From positions 154,011-218,010 of the forward strand of contig NZ_JAHDYS010000007.1 of NCBI RefSeq assembly GCF_018531195.1: a stretch of 64,000 nucleotides of DNA, given 5' to 3'. The notes under the pieces are model-generated. The model worked only from the letters and a program-made list of their open reading frames with translations, made no database searches and was not told the origin of the DNA. Position numbers and translations under genes: made by a program. Each line of letters begins with the position of its first letter. Position 1 is the stretch's first letter. Shown here one piece after another: positions 34,543 to 43,504 of this stretch. The stretch comes from Pelotalea chapellei (lineage in GTDB: Bacteria; Desulfobacterota; Desulfuromonadia; Geobacterales; Pseudopelobacteraceae).

Positions 34543-34574
34543 AAAAAACCCACCTCTCTCGGTGGGTTTTTTTT
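34543..34574 (+). terminator. Rho-independent terminator after the YtxH gene
   Basis: AAAAAACCCACC, TCTCTC loop, GGTGGG and eight T. Textbook form. Confidence 0.93.
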
Positions 34575-34819
34575 CGGGAGACAGTTCAGAGCATTTAAAA
34601 ATGGCAGCATCGAAAGATTCCATAGGTTGCATTGGCGCGAAAACTGCCGATCTGGAAATGGTTAAACGATTTTTGCGTCGCTATACAAGATGGACAATGT
34701 CCTCGGAAATTGGAAGTCGTTCATCATCCCAGATCATTCAGCCACAGCCGCAATATCATACACAGGCCCCACCCACAAGCTTCTCCCCGGGACCCCGCGC
34801 CAGAGAAGGAGAGCTAAGA

Positions 34820-34848
34820 TTGACTTTGGGGGGTAACCCCGTTATACT
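34820..34848 (+). promoter_or_regulatory. sigma70-type promoter immediately before mltD-like gene
   Basis: TTGACT, 17-base spacer, TATACT. The spacer contains GGGGTAACCCC, a near-palindrome that could be an operator. The expected transcription start (about 34855) is only a few bases from the ATG at 34859, so the mRNA would be nearly leaderless. The roughly 245 bases between this promoter and the preceding terminator hold no gene that I can support. Confidence 0.7.
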
Positions 34849-34858
34849 GCAATAACTT

Positions 34859-36349
34859 ATGCCAATAAATCCTGCCATTAAATATGGAGTAATCGTTACC
34901 TCAGTGTTGCTCAGCAGTCTTCAGGCGCATGCCGTAGAACCGGCCCAAGCATTGCTTAATGAATTGGCTAGACCTAATGTAGCACTGCCTGCAGGGTCCG
35001 GAGCACCTGCTCTTGCAGCGTTGGATGATGAATTGAAGGCTGAAGAGGACCTTCCTCCAGCAGACTTTTTCACTCTCGAAGAAGCCAGGGAAAATACAGA
35101 GAGAAATACAGAGCTCGTACTGCCTGACATTGATCTTCCCCTGTCTGATATCCCTCTTACGCTCAACAATAAAGTCGAATACTTTATTTCCTATTTCCAA
35201 ACATCAGGAAAACAATCTTTTTCTCGCTGGCTCTCGCGCTCATCGCGCTACATACCGATGATGAAGGAGATCCTCAAGCGTCAGGGCATGCCTGAGGATC
35301 TTGTTTACGTAGCTATGATTGAAAGCGGTTTCCATATGCATGCTAAATCCTGGGCAAATGCAGTGGGACCTTGGCAATTTGTATCCGGCACTGGACGACG
35401 TTACGACTTGCGGATTGATCAATGGATCGACGAGCGTAAAGATCCGGTCAAAGCGACTACCGCTGCGGCCCTGTACCTGAAGGAACTTTATGGCATGTTC
35501 AAGGGCGACTGGTATTTGGCAGCAGCTGGTTACAATGCAGGTGAGAACAAGATCCTACGTGCTATAAACATGTATAACACAAGCGACTTTTGGGAAATTT
35601 CACGCGGTTCTTACCTAAAACGGGAAACCAAAGAATATGTCCCCAAACTGCTGGCCGCAGCAATTGTCGCAAAAGATCCAGCACGTTATGGCTTCTCCGA
35701 CATCGCCTATCTACCACCAATAGAATTTGACACAGTAATAATACCATCTCGTACCGACCTGGAGTTGGTAGCCAAACTGGCTGGTACCACCTATGACGCG
35801 GTTCGTGATCTCAACCCAGACCTTCGTCACTGGAGCACTCCGCCTAATTACCCTGATTATGAATTAAAAATCCCTAAAGGGACTAAAAACCTTTTTGAGA
35901 TGGAATATGCCAAAATACCGGCTGATAAACGTTTTACCGAAAAGGTTCTCTACACTCGCTATGCAGTACGGAAAAAAGACTCGCTAAAATCGATTGCACG
36001 TCGCTTTGGCACCACTCCTGAAATGCTATCCGAATTAAACGGCCTCTCTCAAAAAAGCCGTATCGTCGGAAAATCATTGGTAGTTCCGATTAGGAAAACT
36101 GTCGATTTCAGCAACGAAGGACGCACTGCGCGTCGTTCTACACCTGGAGAAGCGTTTGCCAAATATTATGTCGTGAAAAAAGGGGATACCCTGACATCAC
36201 TCTCCAAACAGTTCAACATCTCTCCCAAGCTTCTGTCTGCCTGGAACAACATTAAAGGCAAATTAGCCCTTAAACCAGGCAGTCGCATCATCATTGCCCG
36301 TTTTATTGAAAAAAACGGTGAAATGATCCCCGCTGGAGAAAAAAGCTGA
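34859..36349 (+). CDS. MltD-like lytic transglycosylase with LysM domains
   Basis: 496 aa. Signal peptide (IKYGVIVTSVLLSSLQAHA). Residues about 100-290 are an SLT goose-lysozyme-like domain: MPEDLVYVAMIESGFHMHA with catalytic Glu in ESGF, NAVGPWQFVSGTGRRYDL, and YLAAAGYNAGENKILRA. A middle region resembles the MltD linker, and two LysM modules follow (about 375-420, TRYAVRKKDSLKSIARRFG; about 440-485, YYVVKKGDTLTSLSKQF). It cleaves the MurNAc-GlcNAc bond of peptidoglycan in the periplasm. The usual lipobox Cys is absent, so it is probably not a lipoprotein. No ribosome site is seen upstream (see promoter). Confidence 0.92.
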   Translation: MPINPAIKYGVIVTSVLLSSLQAHAVEPAQALLNELARPNVALPAGSGAPALAALDDELKAEEDLPPADFFTLEEARENTERNTELVLPDIDLPLSDIPLTLNNKVEYFISYFQTSGKQSFSRWLSRSSRYIPMMKEILKRQGMPEDLVYVAMIESGFHMHAKSWANAVGPWQFVSGTGRRYDLRIDQWIDERKDPVKATTAAALYLKELYGMFKGDWYLAAAGYNAGENKILRAINMYNTSDFWEISRGSYLKRETKEYVPKLLAAAIVAKDPARYGFSDIAYLPPIEFDTVIIPSRTDLELVAKLAGTTYDAVRDLNPDLRHWSTPPNYPDYELKIPKGTKNLFEMEYAKIPADKRFTEKVLYTRYAVRKKDSLKSIARRFGTTPEMLSELNGLSQKSRIVGKSLVVPIRKTVDFSNEGRTARRSTPGEAFAKYYVVKKGDTLTSLSKQFNISPKLLSAWNNIKGKLALKPGSRIIIARFIEKNGEMIPAGEKS

Positions 36350-36403
36350 CTTCCTCATAACACATCATCTCTCAATGCAATGTTAACGTGAAAGGATGGA
36401 CCG

Positions 36404-37138
36404 ATGTACAACATACTTACAGCAGCAGGGGCTGCACTGGCAGTTCTGCTGATCTTGCTTTTCGGATTCAAACTCGCCTGGTGGGGCTCTATTTTAATTT
36501 CACTTGGTGTTTTTGCCGCTGTATTCGTTTTATTTTCACGCATTACCATGAAGAAAGTCATGGCAGCAATCGAGACAGCAGGCAAAGATCTTCAAGCCCA
36601 GCGATTCGAAAAAGCTATTCGTGAACTAAAAGAAGTGCTTCACTACGGCAAGTGGCAAGTCTATGTCGGCCCACAGATCAACTCCCAGATCGGCATGATT
36701 TATTACATGAAGCGGGATTTCTCAAATGCATTTCCACACCTTGAAAAATCCTTCTTCAAAAACTGGGTTGCAATGGCAATGCTGGCTATCTGTTACATGA
36801 AGCGCCAGAAAAAAGATAAAATGATCGATACTTTCGATAAAGCGGTCCAGTGGAATTCAAAGGAACCGTTGCTTTGGAATATCTATGCCTACTGTCTTGT
36901 AGAAACTGGTGAACCGACCAAGGCTCGTGAAATTCTTGAAAAAGGTCTTAAAAAGGCCTCGGATAATGCAAGCTTGCTCGAAAACCTGGAAAATCTGAAA
37001 CAGGGCAAGAAGATGAAAATGCGCTCCTTCGGCGATATGTGGTTCCAATTTCATCTTGAAAGTATTTCCGCTATCCAGAAGCACCAAATGGCCTCCATGG
37101 GTGGACGAATGCAGCACCGCAGAACAGTTCGGAAATAG
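36404..37138 (+). CDS. membrane-anchored TPR protein
   Basis: 244 aa. Two N-terminal membrane helices ([19 protein letters not shown] and [16 protein letters not shown]), then a cytoplasmic domain with several tetratricopeptide-like repeats ([62 protein letters not shown]). Basic C-terminus. It probably is a scaffold, partner unknown. 54 bases after the transglycosylase gene. Confidence 0.8.
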   Translation: MYNILTAAGAALAVLLILLFGFKLAWWGSILISLGVFAAVFVLFSRITMKKVMAAIETAGKDLQAQRFEKAIRELKEVLHYGKWQVYVGPQINSQIGMIYYMKRDFSNAFPHLEKSFFKNWVAMAMLAICYMKRQKKDKMIDTFDKAVQWNSKEPLLWNIYAYCLVETGEPTKAREILEKGLKKASDNASLLENLENLKQGKKMKMRSFGDMWFQFHLESISAIQKHQMASMGGRMQHRRTVRK

Positions 37139-37199
37139 TCTGAACTTCGGATTTATCCCCGCTTTTAATGGAAAGTACCGTGCGGTACGGGAGTTTCTC

Positions 37200-37760
37200 A
37201 TGGAAACACTACAGGCAATCATTACCAGGCACAGCGTGCGCAGGTTTTCTGACCGACCGGTGGAGCCGGAAAAACTTCAGATAGTATTGGATGCTGCGAG
37301 TCGTGCCCCATCATGGGCCAATTTACAATGTTGCCGATTCATCGTAGTACAAGACCCTGCCACCAAACGCAGGATCAGTGAACTGTCCTATGTGGACTCT
37401 TTTTTTGCTGCAAAAGGCTACAAAACCAATCCTTCCCAACTCGCACTGGCTGAAGCACCTGTCGTAATCGTTGCCTGTGCCCTCCCCAATAGTTCGGGAG
37501 ACATTCGGGGACAGCAGTACTACATGACCGACATCGGCCTCGCGGCAGAGAACCTTATGCTTGCGGCACATGACCAGGGACTTGGTTCCGTTTTTGTCAG
37601 CATTTTTGAAGAAAAAGTGCTGGCGGATCTTCTGGATATTCCTGCCTATGTAAGCATAGTCGGATTATTCCCCATTGGCTATCCGCTGCAGGAATCGGTC
37701 ACAGGTGCTCCTCGTAAGCCTCTTGAAGAGATAGTCTTCCATGACCGCTGGAACGCCTAA
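37200..37760 (+). CDS. nitroreductase-family FMN oxidoreductase
   Basis: 186 aa. It begins [21 protein letters not shown], the standard nitroreductase start with the FMN-phosphate-binding [22 protein letters not shown] and [22 protein letters not shown] follow. It uses NAD(P)H to reduce nitro compounds or quinones in general; no specific substrate can be named. ATG 37200 is chosen, as codons upstream in the same frame overlap the TPR gene. The compact size resembles the 170-190-aa group with a 'PSWANLQ' motif. Confidence 0.9.
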   Translation: METLQAIITRHSVRRFSDRPVEPEKLQIVLDAASRAPSWANLQCCRFIVVQDPATKRRISELSYVDSFFAAKGYKTNPSQLALAEAPVVIVACALPNSSGDIRGQQYYMTDIGLAAENLMLAAHDQGLGSVFVSIFEEKVLADLLDIPAYVSIVGLFPIGYPLQESVTGAPRKPLEEIVFHDRWNA

Positions 37761-38849
<1,089 letters not shown>

Positions 38850-38852
38850 CGC

Positions 38853-39026
38853 ATGTCAGCCCAACCTGACCAGGAGCTTGAAAAGCTTCTAAGTGAAGTT
38901 CGCAAAACCATAAGCGATAATGATCGGTTCCTTAAAAGTTTGATTTATGATTCTGCTGGTGCAGATGATGAACAGGAAGAGGATGTCGTTGAAGTTGAAA
39001 AGGAAGAGGAATTTGAGGAGCTATAG
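38853..39026 (+). CDS. 57-aa acidic hypothetical protein downstream of trxB
   Basis: Open frame of 57 codons starting MSAQPDQELEKLLSEVRKT, ending with a run of Glu/Val/Glu (DVVEVEKEEEFEEL). Starts 3 bases after the trxB stop with no clear SD except GAG runs inside trxB, so translational coupling is expected. Helical, soluble, strongly acidic. Not recognised. A terminator follows 30 bases later. Confidence 0.6.
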   Translation: MSAQPDQELEKLLSEVRKTISDNDRFLKSLIYDSAGADDEQEEDVVEVEKEEEFEEL

Positions 39027-39056
39027 CATTCTTTGAGCTACATGATGGAATATAAA

Positions 39057-39089
39057 AAAAGGGCCCCGGGAATTTCCCGGGGCCCTTTT
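39057..39089. terminator. bidirectional terminator between trxB unit and imcH
   Basis: AAAAGGGCCCCGGGAA and TTCCCGGGGCCCTTTT form a nearly loop-less 16-bp stem with A/T flanks on both sides, between convergent genes. Confidence 0.9.
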
Positions 39090-39099
39090 CCATTGGCTA

Positions 39100-40653
39100 T
39101 TAATGTTTTTTGTTTGAAGCATGCTTTCCTTCAGCAGGTGCTTCATGCACAGCGGCAGAGTGGCACTCGCTGCAGTTCGTCTTATAGAGTTCATCGCCGA
39201 TGTCGACAGGATGAACAAACTCTCTGACATCCTTGCCGGCAGGGATGTTTTCCTGAACCTGGCCCAGCATGTCATGGCATATCTTGCAGTCTTTGGAGAT
39301 GACCTTGCCAGTGGCAGTCTTGTGCTTGCCGTCATGGCAGCGGAAACATCCTGGTGTATAGAAGTGACCTATATGATTGGGGTAGGTATTCCACTGTACT
39401 TTCATTTTAGGGAAGAAGTTGCGTGAATAGATATCCTTGACCTGTTCTACGGCCTGGTTGATGGCAGCACCTTTTTCCTGTGCAACCTTGGGATAATTTT
39501 TGGCATAGTATGCAGGAATATCCTTAGTAATGGTGGCAAAAGCCTCTTCCTTGGTCTTGTAAGGACGATTCAAAATTTCTACAGCTACTTTCTTCATGAA
39601 AGGAAGGTTTCTGTCAATGCGATTGGACACGAAGTTAAGATCCATCTCCTCATCAGGAGAATGATAGATATGGGTCGGACGGTTGTGGCAGTCGGTGCAA
39701 TCCATGAGACGTTTTTCTGCTTTTGCGATCTCATCCTTGGTGAGCGTCTTGTCGGTGCTCATATATTCTACAAGACTGCCGTCCTTCTCCTTGACGACAA
39801 CATATGGTATATCGAGCCGTTTTTTGTCGTTGGCGATGAAACGGACTTCCTTGCCTATGTGCCAGTGAATACCACTCGAAGTTGGTGACTTGGGGTTGCT
39901 TCCGATATGAATCAGCATGTCGACCTTGCGCGGAGAGTTCTGCTCATTGGGCGCAAAATGATAGAAAAGTTTCTGGCGACCAGCATAAAATTTCTCGGGC
40001 CAGTGACAATGTTCACAAGTTTCCCGTGCAGGACGAAGATTTTCGATAGGTGTGTGTATCGGCGTGGGGTATGTATTGAAGGCAACTGCATACAGCTGAC
40101 GCATACCTGAGATCTTGGCCTTGACGTACCAGGCTGCGCCGGGACCAACATGGCACTCAACGCACTTCACCTTGGCATGAGGCGAGTTTCTCCAGGCAGT
40201 GTGTTCCGGTTCCATTACCGTATGGCAGACTTCACCGCAGAAGGTGGTGGATTCGGTAAATTCAAAACCTTTGATCGATGCCAGTGCCACAACCACGACA
40301 AAGACAAACGAAGCCAGGATGAAGAAAATAAACATACGACGACGGTTAGGGTCGTTCAGGTCAAGGCGTGGAAACTTGGGGATCTCCTCATCGAGGGAGA
40401 GCATTCCCTCCAAAACCGCTTTGCGACGCTGGGTACGGACCCTGTAAGCCCCGATGGGAACCAGAACCAGACCGAATATGAGCATGCCCGGAAAGAGGAA
40501 ATAAGTCATCAGCCCCAAATAGGGGTGGTCGATGCCGGTAATCATCTCAAAGGCAGCAAAGGCAATAATCAGACCTGTGGCTGTCAGCGCTAGAATGATA
40601 CCGATAAGACTGATAAGGTTCCAGGCGTACCCGGCGGTTTTACGAATGGCCAT
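39100..40653 (-). CDS. imcH: inner-membrane NapC/NirT-type multiheme cytochrome c, ImcH-like
   Basis: 517 aa. Three N-terminal membrane helices (about 13-35, 48-69, 107-127) precede a periplasmic domain with seven heme-binding sites: one CX3CH (CGEVCH, residues 139-144) and six CX2CH (CVECH, CEHCH, CTDCH, CFRCH, CKICH, CSECH). Length, heptaheme count and the FCGEVCHTVMEPE NapC/NirT start match ImcH of Geobacter sulfurreducens, the menaquinol oxidase used for higher-potential extracellular acceptors. That identity is from memory of the family and not a search. ATG 40653 follows AAGGAG. It is divergent from cbcSTU-like genes, so regulation may be shared across the 270-base gap. Confidence 0.85.
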   Translation of the reverse strand: MAIRKTAGYAWNLISLIGIILALTATGLIIAFAAFEMITGIDHPYLGLMTYFLFPGMLIFGLVLVPIGAYRVRTQRRKAVLEGMLSLDEEIPKFPRLDLNDPNRRRMFIFFILASFVFVVVVALASIKGFEFTESTTFCGEVCHTVMEPEHTAWRNSPHAKVKCVECHVGPGAAWYVKAKISGMRQLYAVAFNTYPTPIHTPIENLRPARETCEHCHWPEKFYAGRQKLFYHFAPNEQNSPRKVDMLIHIGSNPKSPTSSGIHWHIGKEVRFIANDKKRLDIPYVVVKEKDGSLVEYMSTDKTLTKDEIAKAEKRLMDCTDCHNRPTHIYHSPDEEMDLNFVSNRIDRNLPFMKKVAVEILNRPYKTKEEAFATITKDIPAYYAKNYPKVAQEKGAAINQAVEQVKDIYSRNFFPKMKVQWNTYPNHIGHFYTPGCFRCHDGKHKTATGKVISKDCKICHDMLGQVQENIPAGKDVREFVHPVDIGDELYKTNCSECHSAAVHEAPAEGKHASNKKH

Positions 40654-40805
40654 GTGAACTACTCCTTACGATCGATGTGACTGGGAAAAATGGTATGTTA
40701 TTAAACCTGATAACTTACAGCAGCAACACGCCTTTGTCAAAAGCTTTTTTAAAAAGAATCCGAGTTTTTAAGAGGAGGTGAATACTCTTGCAGCAAAAAC
40801 TTTTG

Positions 40806-40833
40806 TTGACAAAAACGATAGTGATGCTAATTT
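40806..40833 (+). promoter_or_regulatory. candidate sigma70 promoter for cbcSTU-like operon
   Basis: TTGACA, 16-base spacer, TAATTT, about 90 bases before the TTG start at 40925. The -35 is perfect and the -10 is weak. The rest of the 40654-40924 region is AT-rich; no further motif is called. Confidence 0.45.
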
Positions 40834-40924
40834 AAACAACGTTATAAAAACCTCGCGGCTAGCTACACCTATCAGCAAATAAAAATAAAAGCAAATATAC
40901 TCGCAGCATAAGGAGGTGCATACT

Positions 40925-41422
40925 TTGAAAAACCATGTGTGGCGTCCCTTGTTCCTTGTGGTAGCAATCGTGGCCGGAATTCTTTTTACTAGAACACTGT
41001 TAGTTCCATCCGATTTTGGCGTGTATGAGCGCGGTTACATGTACGGATGGCATCGTAAATCCAATGAGGATGACTGGAAGAAAATACGCGTCAAATACAA
41101 GACTTCCAGCGGTTGCCCCGAATGCCATAAGGACAAGTATGATGACATTAAAGCCTCGCCTCATGCCATCATCAGCTGCGAGAACTGTCACGGACCTGCC
41201 TATGACCATCCCAACGATCCGCAAGGTCTGCACATCGACCGTTCCCGCGAATTATGTATCCGCTGTCATGCCTATCTTCCTTACAAGAACAACGTTCGGG
41301 GCAACATCCCCGGGATTGACCCGCAAAATCACTACCCCCAGGCGCAATGCATCATGTGCCACTATCCACACAATCCCGTTAAACCGAATCTGAAATACAA
41401 GAAAACGGAGGTGAAGCCATGA
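40925..41422 (+). CDS. tetraheme cytochrome c, CbcS-like
   Basis: 165 aa. Signal/anchor helix (PLFLVVAIVAGILFT) followed by a small periplasmic domain with four CX2CH motifs: CPECH, CENCH, CIRCH, CIMCH. The start is TTG at 40925 (MKNHVWRPLFL), 7 bases after AGGAGG; the in-frame GTG at 40916 is inside that ribosome site. Stop overlaps the start of the Fe-S protein gene. Tetraheme cytochrome, four-cluster ferredoxin and NrfD-type subunit in this order match the CbcSTU (Cbc4) menaquinol-cytochrome module of Geobacter, and more generally NrfCD-like complexes. Confidence 0.85.
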   Translation: MKNHVWRPLFLVVAIVAGILFTRTLLVPSDFGVYERGYMYGWHRKSNEDDWKKIRVKYKTSSGCPECHKDKYDDIKASPHAIISCENCHGPAYDHPNDPQGLHIDRSRELCIRCHAYLPYKNNVRGNIPGIDPQNHYPQAQCIMCHYPHNPVKPNLKYKKTEVKP

Positions 41423-42204
41423 TAAGCCGCAGGTCATTTTGTAAAAAGGCGATGATCGCGGCCGGCGGAATAATGATTCCCCTTGCTGCACTGGAAGTTT
41501 TCAATCCCCAAAGACTGGCAGCCGAGAAGGACGGCACAGGAAAAGTGCGCTGGGTGTTTCTCGTCGATATTCACAAGTGTGTTGGCTGCGGCTTCTGCGT
41601 GAAGGCCTGCAAAACCGAGAATGAAGTGCCCTATGAAGCCAATGTTACCCGCACCTGGGTGGAGAGGTATGTCGTCACCAAAACGGGAAAAACCCACATT
41701 GACTCACCCAAGGGGGCCCGCGACGGATTCACCAGCCAAAAAATCGATCAGGCACATCATGGGCTGTTGGAGGTTAAAGAAGAGGAGATTGCCAAGGCTT
41801 TTTTTGTGCCGAAGCTCTGCAATCAGTGTGAGAATCCCGCCTGTGTTCAGGTCTGCCCGGTCGGCGCAACCTATCAGGCTGCTGATGGCGTTGTACTGAT
41901 AGACCGCTCCTGGTGTATCGGCTGCGGTTACTGCGTCATGGGGTGCCCCTATGGGGTGCGCTTTTTTCATCCTGTCTACCACGTGGCCGAAAAGTGCAAC
42001 TTCTGTTATCACCGCCTGGCCAAGGGGATGAAGAGCGCCTGCGTGGATGCCTGTCCATTTGGGGCACGCAAAATAGGCAATATTCGGGACCCGGAAGATC
42101 CGGTCACCAAGATCATCACTACCGAGCAGGTAAACGTGCTCAAGGAAGAATTCGGAACCAAACCGCAGGTGTTCTATATAGGACTCTCAAGGGAGGTGAA
42201 GTAA
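41419..42204 (+). CDS. Tat-exported four-cluster [4Fe-4S] protein, CbcT/NrfC-like
   Basis: 261 aa. Twin-arginine signal SRRSFCKKAMIAAGG, so the folded protein is exported to the periplasm. Four [4Fe-4S] motifs: CVGCGFCVKACK, CNQCENPACVQVCP, CIGCGYCVMGCP and CNFCYHRLAKGMKSACVDAC. This pattern is the electron-transfer subunit of DMSO reductase/NrfC/HybA-type complexes. Between the tetraheme cytochrome and the NrfD subunit, it should carry electrons from the membrane quinol site to the hemes or the reverse. ATG overlaps the preceding gene by 4 bases. Confidence 0.92.
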   Translation: MISRRSFCKKAMIAAGGIMIPLAALEVFNPQRLAAEKDGTGKVRWVFLVDIHKCVGCGFCVKACKTENEVPYEANVTRTWVERYVVTKTGKTHIDSPKGARDGFTSQKIDQAHHGLLEVKEEEIAKAFFVPKLCNQCENPACVQVCPVGATYQAADGVVLIDRSWCIGCGYCVMGCPYGVRFFHPVYHVAEKCNFCYHRLAKGMKSACVDACPFGARKIGNIRDPEDPVTKIITTEQVNVLKEEFGTKPQVFYIGLSREVK

Positions 42205-42205
42205 C

Positions 42206-43459
42206 ATGGTACATGGTGAAGCCTGGACACTGAAAGAATTCTTCGTCTATCCCAACGAATACATCTACTGGTCTATCCAGATCGTGATGTACCCGTTCAT
42301 GACCGGTCTGGTGGCAGGGGCCTTCGTGCTTTCATCCCTGTACCATGTCTTCGGCGTGAAGCAATTAAAAGATATAGCGCGCTTTTCGCTGGTTTTTTCC
42401 CTGGCCCTGCTTCCGGTGGCCATGATGCCGCTGATGCTTCATCTGCAGCAGCCCCAGCGGGGCATCTACGTCATGATGACACCCCATTTCACCTCTGCCA
42501 TTGCCGCCTTCGGCATCGTCTTTACCACCTATGCCATGATCGTATTATCCGAGATCTGGTTTGTTTATCGCCAGTACATCGTAGAAATGGTGCTGGACCT
42601 GCGGGAAAAACGCAGGCGTAAGCCGCTCGACTCGGTGCGACTGGCATTGTACAGCGTGCTCTCAATGGGTGCCATGGATCTCAGCCCCGAAGCGCTGCAC
42701 AAGGATGAACGGGCAGTGGGAATACTGGCCGGAATCGGCATCCCGGTAGCATGCTTCCTTCACGGCTATGCCGGCTTCATCTTTGGTTCCGTTAAGGCCA
42801 ATGCCCTCTGGATGACCCCCCTCATGCCGGTCATCTTCATCTGTTCAGCAGTAGTCTCAGGTATCGCCCTCTGCATCGTTACCTACATCATCGTGATGGA
42901 ACTCCGCAAATTGATCCTTGCCTGGAAGCGCAAGAACAATCCCCGGCTTCCCTCCAGCGAGGAAATCAAGAGCGCAGAGATCCATACTGTTACCATCACC
43001 GCTAAATATCTGATCATGTTCATGGTCCTGGCACTCACCCTGGAACTACTGGACCTCATCTTCCGTAACTACACTGCCGTCAAATCGTGGGATATCCTGC
43101 GCAGCGTGATCTACGAAAAAGACTTTTTCAAAATATTTATACTGCAGTATGGGTTGGGCAATATTGTTCCATTCATCATCTTCCTGTTGCCTGGGCTGAC
43201 CATCAGGCGTGCGCTCCTCGGCGGTTTGCTGGTTTTGATGGGTGTATTCATGATGCGCTGGAATGTCGTTATTGGAGGACAAGCTTTCTCAGCATCCTTC
43301 TCCGGGTTCATGGAATATCAGCTTCCCATCTGGCCTGACAACATGGAGACCTTCAAGGAAGGGTTGTTCGGTGCGCTGACTGTTATCATCACCCCCTTTG
43401 TACTCTTCTTCTGTGTCACAAGAGTCCTGCCGGTGATCGGCGTGAAGGATTCGCATTGA
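42206..43459 (+). CDS. NrfD/CbcU-like polytopic membrane subunit
   Basis: 417 aa, with about nine to ten hydrophobic helices. The N-terminal FVYPNEYIYWSIQIVMYPF and TGLVAGAFVLSSLYHVFG resemble NrfD, including the conserved Gly-rich TGxxAG region; KILQYGLG- and NIVPFIIFLLPG are further family-like parts. NrfD proteins bind and oxidise or reduce menaquinone and need a partner Fe-S protein, encoded immediately upstream. Ribosome site GGGAGGTGAAGTAAC is strong. The pair should link the quinone pool to periplasmic cytochromes. Confidence 0.88.
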   Translation: MVHGEAWTLKEFFVYPNEYIYWSIQIVMYPFMTGLVAGAFVLSSLYHVFGVKQLKDIARFSLVFSLALLPVAMMPLMLHLQQPQRGIYVMMTPHFTSAIAAFGIVFTTYAMIVLSEIWFVYRQYIVEMVLDLREKRRRKPLDSVRLALYSVLSMGAMDLSPEALHKDERAVGILAGIGIPVACFLHGYAGFIFGSVKANALWMTPLMPVIFICSAVVSGIALCIVTYIIVMELRKLILAWKRKNNPRLPSSEEIKSAEIHTVTITAKYLIMFMVLALTLELLDLIFRNYTAVKSWDILRSVIYEKDFFKIFILQYGLGNIVPFIIFLLPGLTIRRALLGGLLVLMGVFMMRWNVVIGGQAFSASFSGFMEYQLPIWPDNMETFKEGLFGALTVIITPFVLFFCVTRVLPVIGVKDSH

Positions 43460-43504
43460 CCATTGGTGGAAAAAGCGGAAGTAGCCGACGTGGAGGTGCT
43501 GCAG

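Noticed and set aside
34601..34855. Possible small gene before the mltD-like gene
   Set aside because: The frame is open but has no ribosome site, a Pro/Gln/Ser-rich composition, and ends inside the mltD promoter. Not supported.
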